Positions 1-7,286 of a stretch of DNA of 22,357 nucleotides are shown here, piece by piece. The DNA comes from CAYZGU01 sp964478165 (GTDB lineage Bacteria; Poribacteria; WGA-4E; JAJDTR01), in the NCBI GenBank assembly GCA_964478165.1, contig CAYZGU010000036.1:1-22357 (forward strand). Reading direction: 5' to 3'. The position numbers and the translations under genes were made by a program. Under the pieces are notes generated by a model that saw nothing but the letters and a program-made list of their open reading frames with translations, was not told where the DNA came from and did no database searches. The first letter of the stretch is position 1. Every line of letters starts with the position of its first letter.

Positions 1-556
1 TGCTCCCTACGTATTACCGCAGCTGCTGGCACGTAGTTAGCCGGAGCTTTCTACTATGGTACCGTCAAGCCGATTGATTTATCACCAACCGACAATTCTT
101 CCCATAACACAGGGGTTTACAACTCGAAAGCCTTCATCCCCCACGCGGCGTCGCATCGTCAGGGTTTCCCCCATTGCGAAATATTCTCGACTGCAGCCTC
201 CCGTAGGAGTTTGGGCAGTGTCTCAGTCCCAATGTGGCTGGCCACCCTCTCAGGCCAGCTACCCATCGCAGCCTTGGTAAGCCGTTACCTCACCAACTAG
301 CTAATAGGACGCGGGCTTCTCTTCGAGCTATAGCACCGAAATGCCACATTTCACTGGAATTTCTGATGAAGCCCCAGTCGTATCCGGTTTTAGCAACCCT
401 TTCGGGTTGTTGTCCCCGTCTCGAAGGTAAATTACCCACGCGTTACTCACCCTTTCGCCACTTTCCTCATAACCGAAGTTATGATTCTCGTTCGGCTTGC
501 ATGCCTAATCCACGCCGCCAGCGTTCGTCCTGAGCCGGTATCATACTCTCCAAAAA
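1..556 (-). rRNA. rrs: 16S ribosomal RNA, 5' part (gene continues beyond window start)
   Basis: Read on the minus strand, this matches the 5' third of bacterial 16S rRNA, from about E. coli position 1 to about 545. The 530 loop is at 14-32, the 338 region at about 193-210, and the 5' helix h1/h2 region at about 523-549. The gene is cut by the window edge, so the remaining two thirds are missing. Oddities: the 530 loop has U instead of C at E. coli position 526. The first helix reads AGAGTATGATACCGGCTCAG where most bacteria have AGAGTTTGATCMTGGCTCAG. The sequence around E. coli position 46 is GGATTAGGCATGCAAGCC, one base from the planctomycete primer Pla46f. The exact 5' end is estimated by alignment to E. 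coli and is good to a few bases. Confidence 0.97.
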
Positions 557-643
557 ATCGGTGCTAACCAATGGTTAGCGATACTTTTCTCTAAAAGAGA
601 GCCTTCAAGCTCAAAAAAGACATGTCACAAATAACTATTTAGC

Positions 644-655
644 TTTCAAAGAGCA
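644..655 (-). promoter_or_regulatory. boxA antitermination element in the rrn leader
   Basis: On the minus strand the leader contains TGCTCTTTGAAA, close to the E. coli rrn boxA TGCTCTTTAACA. It lies downstream of the promoter and about 90 nt before the mature 16S, the usual place. In known systems boxA RNA binds NusB-NusE and makes RNA polymerase resistant to termination in rRNA operons. A further short inverted repeat (GCTAACC / GGTTAGC, 563-579) sits just before the mature 5' end and may take part in precursor processing. Confidence 0.75.
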
Positions 656-661
656 TTTCTT

Positions 662-685
662 CACGCTTCCACTTTGGGAAGCGTG
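662..685. repeat. 9-bp perfect inverted repeat across the rrn transcription start
   Basis: CACGCTTCC (662-670) and GGAAGCGTG (677-685) are exact reverse complements around a 6-base loop. The predicted start site (about 681) lies inside the right arm. The element could therefore act as a DNA operator or as a partial leader hairpin. Which of these is correct cannot be told from sequence. Confidence 0.8.
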
Positions 686-687
686 GA

Positions 688-745
688 ATTATACCACCTC
701 AAAAGAGCGATGTCAAGTGAAAAAACAAAGAAAAAACTAAAACAC
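688..745 (-). promoter_or_regulatory. rrn promoter, perfect sigma-70 consensus with UP-like tract
   Basis: The minus strand reads TTGACA (711-716), a 17-base spacer, then TATAAT (688-693). This is a full consensus match with ideal spacing. Directly upstream (717-745) lies an A/T-tract region (A-runs on the plus strand) that resembles an UP element. Transcription should start near 681 and run through boxA into the 16S gene. An inverted repeat (662-685) straddles the expected start site. Confidence 0.9.
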
Positions 746-871
746 GTGGTTTTTTTCATGAACTAAAACCATCGCACAACGAACCCTCTTTCACCTAAGA
801 ATATATAAGAAGGCACGACTCATGCTATTAGGCGCAACTATTACTGCCTGGTGGCGCGACCAAGATTGCCT

Positions 872-1156
872 TCACACAACAAATTTAGCCGACAAACCAC
901 CACTAATTGCAGGAAGAAAGTGGATTTGCGTTTCTTCCTGCACCTGCTGACGAATCCCCTCTCGGGAGACAGTCCCATCCACGTACAAAGCAATGTTAGG
1001 ACGAATCTCATCGTCGTCACAGATGCGCGATTTGAAACCAGGATAACTCAACTCCAAATTGCATATGACTTCGCGTAGTGTTTCACCTTCTACTTTGATT
1101 TCCTCTTTGCCATTGGTCAGACCTTGCATAAGAGGTGGAATTGCTACTCTTGGCAT
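872..1156 (-). CDS. MoaD/ThiS-family ubiquitin-like sulfur-carrier protein
   Basis: This is a 94-residue beta-grasp protein. It has the family pattern: a threonine-leucine helix start (GETLREVI), a YPG turn, an RPNIALYVDG strand and a final FLPAISGG segment. Family members carry a thiocarboxylate on a C-terminal Gly-Gly and donate sulfur to molybdopterin, thiamine or cysteine synthesis. The Gly-Gly here is at residues 86-87 and is followed by seven more residues (LSAKFVV), so the protein would need trimming before it could be adenylated. The gene lies 90 nt downstream of a molybdenum hydroxylase operon, which favours a molybdopterin role. The ATG is preceded by AAAGG 11 nt upstream. CysO-like or tungsten-cofactor roles remain possible. 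Confidence 0.85.
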   Translation of the reverse strand: MPRVAIPPLMQGLTNGKEEIKVEGETLREVICNLELSYPGFKSRICDDDEIRPNIALYVDGTVSREGIRQQVQEETQIHFLPAISGGLSAKFVV

Positions 1157-1246
1157 GACGGAATCAACCTTTCAAAACACATGGAACAGACACCTCTGAC
1201 GACAACATTCTCCCAGACAACGAACTAAGGTATAAATGGAAACCAG

Positions 1247-3598
1247 TCAAAAGTGGAAGAGAAAGAAAAATGGGGTATTGGGGGACGCAAGCGGTACCCA
1301 AAAACCCAATGACCGATACAACGACACATGAGTCCTACAACCATAGATTTTGCCCAACGCTTTTAGAATACGGCCCGGAGACATAGGAAGCTCACGCATG
1401 CGAACACCAATGGCATCGTAGATTGCGTTTGCAATGGCAGCAGGTGGCGCAACAATTGGAGTTTCACCGACACCCCTAACACCAAAAGGATGGCCCGGAT
1501 TAGGAACTTCCACTATCACCGCATCAATCATCGGCACATCGTAACAGGTTGGCAGGCGGTAATCAAGGAAACTCGCGTTGGTCATCTGACCTTCCTCGTT
1601 GTAGATGTATTCCTCGTTCAGCGCCCAGCCGATACCTTGTACCGCCCCACCCTGTATCTGTCCTTCGACATAGCTAGGGTGAATAGCCTTGCCAGCGTCT
1701 TGCGTTGCGGTATAACGCAGAACCTGAACCTTACCAGTGTCCACATCAACCTCAACATCAACGATATGCGTACCAATCGATGCGCCGGGACGCGACGGAG
1801 CAATCGTCGCGCTTCCCATGATGGGCCCACCAGTCTGCCCCAGCTTCTCGGCCAAACCTTTGAAGTCAATCTCTTCTTCTTTCCCATTGACGTACCGAAA
1901 TACACCATCAGCAAACTCGACTTCTGACGAATCCACCTCCCACAATGCCGCAGCACGTTCAATCATCTGTTGCTTGACGTCTTGGGCAGCATTATGTGCA
2001 GCATATCCGGTTGAATATGTAGTATGACTTCCACCTGTCACATCAGTATAACCAACAGAGTTAGTGTCTGCAACTGTAGGATGCACCGACTCGGCAGGGA
2101 TACCCAGCACTTCTGCAGCTTGCATGGCGATCGACGCGCGGGAACCACCAATGTCTGTGGAACCTTCGACAAGACTAATCGTTCCATCGGGATTTACATT
2201 AATAGAGCAGCTCGATTTGAAAGCGAAGTTCGGCCAAAAACCCGAAGCAACACCACGTCCTCTATACTTCCCTTCAAGCGGCGCAGAGTAATGTTCATGA
2301 TCCCTGGCTGCTTCAATCGTTTCAATGAAACCGACCCGTGAAAGCACAGGACCATCGACACGCGAATCCCCCTCTTTTGCGCTATTGAGAAGACGAAAGT
2401 CAATGGGATCCATTGCAATCTTTCCGCAAATTTCATCAATGATGGTTTCGGTAGCAAATGCGACATTTGTCGCCCCGGGAGCCCTATAGGCATTCGTCTT
2501 TGGTTTGTTAACAACAACATCGTACGCATCAATAAAGCCGTTATCAATCTTATACGGTGAGAATACGCACATCGCAGCCGCACCCACAGGAGAACCTGGG
2601 TATGCCCCGGCCTCAAAAGCAATATACGCTTCCGCAGCCGTTATTCGACCTTCAGTGGTTGCACCAAGCTTCACACGTACATAGGAAGCAGGCGTCGGAC
2701 CAGTGCTTTCGAAGACGTCCTCACGACTCATTAGTACCTTGACCGGACGACCTGTTTTTTTTGAAAGCAACGCGGCGAGCGGTTCGAGATAAACACTAAT
2801 TTTTCCACCAAAGCCACCGCCAATCTCCATTGGTACAACCTTAATCTTGGAGACTGGGTGTTGGAGAATCTCAGCTAATTGTCCGCGAGCGTTAAACGAA
2901 CCTTGGGTACTACACCAAACGGTAACCTCATCGTCAGCGTTGTACACAGCGCTGGCATTATGCGGCTCAATATAACCTTGATGCACCGTCCCTGTCACAA
3001 ACTCACGTTCGATTACAACATCGGCCTCGGCAAATCCCTTTCCAATGTCTCCCTTCTTATGCTGAAAACGACTCGCAACATTACTCGATGCCTCAGACTT
3101 CTTCCCCATCTCATCTGTTTTCAAATTCTCGTGGACCAGGGGCGCATCTGCCTTCATCGCCGCTCGTACCTCAAGGGCCGGTTCGAGCACTTCATAATCA
3201 ATCTCAATAAGGCCAAGCGCTTCTTCAGCAACATGGCCATTAATCGCAGCAACAGCCGCCACTGCATGCCCATGGTAAAGTGCTTTTTCACGCGCCAAGA
3301 TATTATCACACATGAACTTAAGGTTGACAGAACCTTCTCCGAGATCCACAACCTTATCTTGTGCTGCCACCAAATCGGAAGCAGTAACAACCGCCTTAAC
3401 TCCAGGATACGCTTCTGCCCGACTTGTATCAATCGATTTAATTCTGGCATGCGCATGCGGACTCCGAAGCACCCGACCATGCAACAATCCTGCAGCTTGG
3501 AAATCTGCACCATAAAGGGCCCGGCCGGTTACTTTGTCCACACCATCATGGCGGATGGGACGTGTTCCAATTACCTTGTAATCTTTTTCTGCTGCCAT
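1247..3598 (-). CDS. Xanthine/CO dehydrogenase family, molybdopterin-binding large subunit
   Basis: This is the catalytic subunit of a molybdenum hydroxylase. From the chosen start it has 783 residues. It shows a glutamine in the TQGSF loop (about 232), GGGFGGK (260-266), AYRAPGA (370-376) and the GVGE motif with the putative catalytic glutamate (about 712). The start is the ATG at 3598, which overlaps the stop of the small subunit (TAATG) and has a GGAGGTGA ribosome site; a start 21 bases further upstream lacks this support. The AYRAPGA loop differs from the AYRCSFR loop of form I CO dehydrogenase, so CO is unlikely; a purine, aromatic or aldehyde substrate is more plausible, but I cannot name it. 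The family normally ends near the ILKAL segment, yet here about 35 unusual, aromatic-rich residues follow and run into a terminator-like hairpin. Confidence 0.93.
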   Translation of the reverse strand: MAAEKDYKVIGTRPIRHDGVDKVTGRALYGADFQAAGLLHGRVLRSPHAHARIKSIDTSRAEAYPGVKAVVTASDLVAAQDKVVDLGEGSVNLKFMCDNILAREKALYHGHAVAAVAAINGHVAEEALGLIEIDYEVLEPALEVRAAMKADAPLVHENLKTDEMGKKSEASSNVASRFQHKKGDIGKGFAEADVVIEREFVTGTVHQGYIEPHNASAVYNADDEVTVWCSTQGSFNARGQLAEILQHPVSKIKVVPMEIGGGFGGKISVYLEPLAALLSKKTGRPVKVLMSREDVFESTGPTPASYVRVKLGATTEGRITAAEAYIAFEAGAYPGSPVGAAAMCVFSPYKIDNGFIDAYDVVVNKPKTNAYRAPGATNVAFATETIIDEICGKIAMDPIDFRLLNSAKEGDSRVDGPVLSRVGFIETIEAARDHEHYSAPLEGKYRGRGVASGFWPNFAFKSSCSINVNPDGTISLVEGSTDIGGSRASIAMQAAEVLGIPAESVHPTVADTNSVGYTDVTGGSHTTYSTGYAAHNAAQDVKQQMIERAAALWEVDSSEVEFADGVFRYVNGKEEEIDFKGLAEKLGQTGGPIMGSATIAPSRPGASIGTHIVDVEVDVDTGKVQVLRYTATQDAGKAIHPSYVEGQIQGGAVQGIGWALNEEYIYNEEGQMTNASFLDYRLPTCYDVPMIDAVIVEVPNPGHPFGVRGVGETPIVAPPAAIANAIYDAIGVRMRELPMSPGRILKALGKIYGCRTHVSLYRSLGFWVPLASPNTPFFFLFHF
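1273..1307 (-). terminator. Terminator-like hairpin inside the 3' end of the large-subunit reading frame
   Basis: On the minus strand TTGGG and CCCAA pair around a short CG-CTTG-CG hairpin, with an outer GGGT/ACCC. Five T residues (1266-1270) and a pyrimidine-rich stretch follow. The layout is that of a rho-independent terminator, but it lies before the annotated stop codon at 1247, so the coding tail overlaps it. Internal mismatches lower the confidence. Confidence 0.4.
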
Positions 3599-4086
3599 TA
3601 CGCTCTCACCTCCGTACACATGGTTTCAGCCGCATCGAGCACAGCACGAACAATCTTATCGTAGCCAGTACAGCGGCAGAGATTGCCTGCCAGCCAGAAG
3701 CGAACTTCTTGTTCAGTCGGGTTGGGATTTTCATCCAGTAACGCTTTCGCAGCCAGGATGAAGCCAGGAGTACAGACACCACATTGAAGTGCCGCATTCT
3801 CTAGAAACGCATCCTGTATGGGGTGAAGTTTACCCGGTTCAGCAAGGCCTTCAACAGTCTCCAGCGTTTTCCCTTCTACCTCGGCACCAAGAACGAGACA
3901 AGAATTGACAAGGCGTCCATCAAGAATTACGCTGCAGGCACCACAGTTGCCATTATTGCACCCCTCCTTAACACCTGTTAGCGTCAGATTATCTCGCAAC
4001 ACTTCAAGCAGGCTCTCACGAGGCTCGCAGAGGAACTCAACTGACTCACCGTTAATCACCGTTTTGACATGAATTTTGTCGGGCAT
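3598..4086 (-). CDS. Xanthine/CO dehydrogenase family, 2Fe-2S small subunit
   Basis: This 162-residue protein has the normal length of the small subunit of molybdenum hydroxylases. A plant-ferredoxin-like N-terminal domain holds C43, C48, C51 and C63 (CNNGNCGAC...SC). The alpha-helical C-terminal domain holds C102, C105, C137 and C139 (QCGVCTPG and LCRCTGY). These eight cysteines bind two [2Fe-2S] clusters that pass electrons from the molybdenum centre to FAD. It is the middle gene of the operon: the ATG lies 5 nt after the FAD-subunit stop with GGAG 11 nt upstream, and its TAA overlaps the ATG of the large subunit by one base. Confidence 0.96.
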   Translation of the reverse strand: MPDKIHVKTVINGESVEFLCEPRESLLEVLRDNLTLTGVKEGCNNGNCGACSVILDGRLVNSCLVLGAEVEGKTLETVEGLAEPGKLHPIQDAFLENAALQCGVCTPGFILAAKALLDENPNPTEQEVRFWLAGNLCRCTGYDKIVRAVLDAAETMCTEVRA

Positions 4087-4091
4087 TGTAC

Positions 4092-4967
4092 TTATGACTC
4101 CTTCACTCTTTGGATTGCACCGTTTAGCGCACGCTCTGTCAACACCCCGACAAGATGCACTCTCTGCTCTGCCGACCCACGCATATCACTAATTGGGCGG
4201 ACAATTGCCTTTGCTGCTTCAGCAGCTTCAGCAATTGAACTTTGGGAAACTGGCTTCCCAGCAAGTAGTGCACTGGCTTCTTCAGCAAACAACGGTGTGG
4301 GAGCAACTGCAGCAAGCGCAATGCGAGCCGAAACAACTGACGTGTTGGCATCATCAAGAACAACCGATGCACCAGCGCCGACAACCGCGATGTCCATTTC
4401 GTTACGTGGGATAAAGCGCAGATAAAAAGAACTCGAGTTCTTCTTCGGCGCAGGTATTTTCAGGGATGCAAGAAATTCTCCGTTCTGCAATACGGTCCGG
4501 CCCGGCGCCGTACAAAACTCCTCCACAGGAACTTCGCGTGTTCCATTCACACCGACAATGACACAGACCGCTTCCAACACAATCAAAGACGGGATTGTAT
4601 CCGCACCCGGAGAGGCATTACACAAATTCCCGCCAACAGCTGCTCGGCCTTGAATTGCTGTACCACCAATAATCTGGGTCGAATCGGAAAGCCCCGGATA
4701 AACACTCGCAATGGTTTCATCCCCATAAATCTTATAGCACGGAACAGCCGCACCAAGACGCAGGCCCGCCTGGTCGTCATAGGATAACACATTGGCTTCG
4801 GAAAGGTTTTTAATGTCTACAACTCTTTCCAGCTCTCTTTTGCCTTCGCGCACTTGTACAATCAGGTCTGTACCACCAGCTAAAACTCTCGCTTGATCTC
4901 CTTTTTCGGCGAGCAAAGCGGCCGCCTCAGCGACGGTCTTTGGGGAACTATACTCAAACGCTCGCAA
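4092..4967 (-). CDS. Xanthine/CO dehydrogenase family, FAD-binding medium subunit
   Basis: This 291-residue protein matches the CoxM/CutM-type FAD subunit. The two flavin-binding loops are visible: AGGTDLI at 30-36 and the GGTAIQGRAAVGGNLCNASPGADT region at about 101-124 (the GGNL.NASP motif). The C-terminal part is the CO dehydrogenase flavoprotein C-terminal domain. It takes electrons from the iron-sulfur subunit and passes them to an external acceptor. The start codon is TTG, supported by AGGAG 8 nt upstream and by a full-length N-terminus. It is the first gene of the three-gene operon, with a good promoter about 60 nt upstream of the start codon. Confidence 0.95.
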   Translation of the reverse strand: MRAFEYSSPKTVAEAAALLAEKGDQARVLAGGTDLIVQVREGKRELERVVDIKNLSEANVLSYDDQAGLRLGAAVPCYKIYGDETIASVYPGLSDSTQIIGGTAIQGRAAVGGNLCNASPGADTIPSLIVLEAVCVIVGVNGTREVPVEEFCTAPGRTVLQNGEFLASLKIPAPKKNSSSFYLRFIPRNEMDIAVVGAGASVVLDDANTSVVSARIALAAVAPTPLFAEEASALLAGKPVSQSSIAEAAEAAKAIVRPISDMRGSAEQRVHLVGVLTERALNGAIQRVKES

Positions 4968-5023
4968 GGTATCGTCTCCTTTCAGAATGATGACTTATGC
5001 CATTTGGATAAATCGCGTCTGTT

Positions 5024-5052
5024 ATCATAATCGAAACGAAGCCAAATGTCAA
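5024..5052 (-). promoter_or_regulatory. Promoter of the molybdenum hydroxylase operon
   Basis: The minus strand reads TTGACA (5047-5052), 17 bases, then TATGAT (5024-5029). It is a near-consensus sigma-70 promoter placed about 50 nt of untranslated leader ahead of the FAD-subunit start. No operator is obvious. Confidence 0.8.
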
Positions 5053-5500
5053 GAGAAAACACTTCGAATTGACGCCAGTTCTTCAGGGCAGGATAGATTC
5101 GACACTTTTGACGGACAATAGTGCGAAATAATCAGTTAAACCAGTAGAATCCCTTAATTCCCGACAACCTGAAAAATAGGATAAATCAGGACCCAGGAAC
5201 AGGGAAAAATACTGGTAAGAAAAAAGGGAAGGGGGGGGGAGGGAATGCCCGGAGAAATTACAACCATCCTATCACCGAGGCCCAAGCCAATCAAAGATGT
5301 CTCCCACATTGAAGAAAGCAAGACTCCTACCTATCACAACCACGACGAGAAAAACATCCCGTCTGAACAATTGGGCCGGTGAATTTCCAATATCGGTGAA
5401 ATCGAAAAGGGTAAAACCCTGTCAATTCTCCAATCAATCTGGTATAATTTAGACAATGTGAGTCCAGACCGGACAAAATGCCGCTGTGAGGTTCTCTGTC
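5053..5500. other. Intergenic region between divergent operons, with a purine tract
   Basis: About 450 bases lie between the hydroxylase promoter and the start of the M23 pseudogene. I see no open frame with protein-like composition. It holds a 29-base run of purines on the plus strand (5217-5245), which includes nine consecutive G (5231-5239), and near its right end the plus-strand promoter. Confidence 0.7.
5420..5448 (+). promoter_or_regulatory. Promoter for the plus-strand gene group
   Basis: TATAAT (5443-5448) is preceded by TG one base upstream (extended -10) and by TGTCAA 17 bases upstream (5420-5425), a weak -35. It is correctly placed about 45 nt ahead of the first gene. A working promoter in front of a broken gene may now serve the downstream genes. 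Confidence 0.65.
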
Positions 5501-6690
5501 ATGTACAACCAAAGATGGCACCGTTCAATGCTCTTAATATGCGCGCTCTTCCTAGCGGTGGGATTATACGTTGCTCTCTTCACACTTGAATCCACTGGGA
5601 TTGACGCTGGAAAAACCTACCGGGAACACATTACAGTTGTCATTTGCGCAGACGATGAAAGAATGGGAGTAGAATCCCTCACGGAAAAAGTTAATCAGAG
5701 TTCCAATAAACTGCTTAACCGTTCCAGCACACGACATCATTGCATGTCATGCACGCTTAATACATCATCACTTCCTGATGGTAGGCATATCGTCGCGATT
5801 AGCCCAATCGATAAGTCGCCACGCAAAAACAGAACAGAATTCCAGCTGACGTTTACCAGCAATAATACACCTCCACAAATTCAGCTACCACCTGAATCTC
5901 TGCGTGTGAGTCAAGGAAGGACTCTCGCACTCTTCGTTCAGGCTAATGAAGCGCTAACTCAGGTGCCTGGCAAACTGTTTGCTTGCTAACTCACGTTTTA
6001 TGCGATTGAATCTACCACACACTATCGAGCCATAATTGGCGTCAGTGCTACAAACCCGGCTAAGACATATCCAGGCTACGCCCAAAGCAACTAATCTCGC
6101 CGTAATACCGGCAAAGAAACGCTTCAGATTAAGATCGTCAACAGCGGATTTGAACGAGGGGACCGCATTTCACTGTCGCCAGAACGGCAGGAAGTAATGA
6201 TGAATCCATCAAAGCACCGCGAATACGCTTCCAAGCGTGCTCGCGCCGACATGCGAGCGATAGCAGCGAACGCACAGCTCTCGAAAGGAACAATCATTTG
6301 TCCCACCAAAGGTCGCCAGTTAACGTTACTATTCGGAAAGCACCGCGAATATAATACGGGTGTAAGCCGACATCACTTGGGCACTGATATTGCCAATGAA
6401 ATTAGCACACCAGTCCACGCAGGGAACCATGGCATTGTTACCCTCACCGATAAATTACACATCTACGGGAACGCGGCAATCATCAATCACGGACAGGATA
6501 CATCGGCCAGTTACAACCATCTGAACAAAATCCGTGTGACACATGGGAAAAACGTTACAAAAGAGCAACTTATTGGGTCGATGGGCGCAACTGGTCAGGC
6601 CATCGGTTCCACCTTCACGAGGGAATGGTCGTAAACAGTGTCGCCGTCACACCAGAGGAGTGGGCGACGCGCGATTTTGCTTCACCGTGA
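5501..6690 (+). pseudogene. Broken M23-family (LytM-type) membrane-anchored peptidase
   Basis: Three disruptions interrupt what was once about 400 codons. The ATG at 5501 has GTGAGG about 10 nt upstream. A membrane segment (about residues 9-28 from that ATG, LLICALFLAVGLYVALF) and a low-similarity extracellular region follow. Two in-frame TAA stops occur at 5987-5989 and 6092-6094. The same frame then continues into an M23 domain with the HxxxD motif (HHLGTDIA) and YNHL. Near 6605-6612 the frame breaks, and another frame supplies the missing HLH metal motif and the tail (HLHEGMVVN...PEEW) up to TGA at 6688. Intact relatives cut peptidoglycan or act as activators of other hydrolases. The frame agreement on both sides of the stops shows a single ancestral gene. 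Sequencing error could explain one lesion but hardly all three. Confidence 0.88.
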
Positions 6691-6697
6691 ACTTCAA

Positions 6698-7264
6698 ATG
6701 CAAAAATCATTGCAACTTCAACAAATTGTACCGAGCAAGACCTGTTTGTCCTGTGACATTTGCTGCCGATTTCTAGATTCTGATAGCTTCCTTGCGCCTA
6801 TCTTCACCAAATCGGAAATCGGTCAAGCAACCAGAGGTGGGACGAATTCAGATGTATTTTACGAGATGGAGGATGGTCAAAGTGCTCGTGTTAAGCTGAG
6901 AGCGCATGGGGAAATTTATATCTGTCCTTTCTTCGAAACCGACACAAACGAGTGTGGAATTTATCCCACTCGACCACTAGATTGCCGAATCTACCCTTTT
7001 GCATTGATGTATAGTGCAGATGGGCTAGAGATTGTCCTCGGTGTCGATTCAATCTGCCCGTTTGCAGAAGTCGAATTCCAGGCGGCATCATTTCAGTGCT
7101 ACATCAATCACATCGCAAACTACTTGGAAGCAAAACCAGTAGCTGAAGAGATTGCTGGAAACTGGAGTTTAATTGGGCCTTATCAGGAAAACGTGACAAT
7201 TGTTGCGGTTTTGCAAACACTCACTCACGCATTAACAACAGAGACATTTCATGGTAAAGCGTGA
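6698..7264 (+). CDS. YkgJ-family cysteine cluster protein
   Basis: From the ATG at 6698 this is 189 residues. It has the CxxCxxCC signature (C16, C19, C22, C23) and then CPFFETDTNECGIYPTRPLDC with C76, C86 and C96, plus C120. This arrangement defines the YkgJ/CxxCxxCC family (putative zinc- or iron-binding proteins), whose function is not established. An in-frame GTG upstream overlaps the end of the M23 remnant and gives a non-family N-terminus, so the ATG is preferred although its ribosome site (GTGA) is weak. The gene starts 7 nt after the M23 remnant and is followed 22 nt later by the DUF2156 gene in the same direction. Confidence 0.85.
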   Translation: MQKSLQLQQIVPSKTCLSCDICCRFLDSDSFLAPIFTKSEIGQATRGGTNSDVFYEMEDGQSARVKLRAHGEIYICPFFETDTNECGIYPTRPLDCRIYPFALMYSADGLEIVLGVDSICPFAEVEFQAASFQCYINHIANYLEAKPVAEEIAGNWSLIGPYQENVTIVAVLQTLTHALTTETFHGKA

Positions 7265-7286
7265 GAATTACGCGAGTTCTTGAAGA

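Noticed and set aside
56..533. Plus-strand open frames inside the first 550 bases
   Set aside because: They lie antisense to the 16S rRNA gene and have no protein character.
2879..3664. 261-codon plus-strand frame
   Set aside because: It is antisense to the well-supported molybdopterin subunit, shows no family motifs and is explained by codon bias of the real gene.
5987..6094. Recoding or stop reassignment of TAA in the M23 gene
   Set aside because: Other genes end at TAA normally and the gene also has a frameshift, so decay is the simpler explanation.
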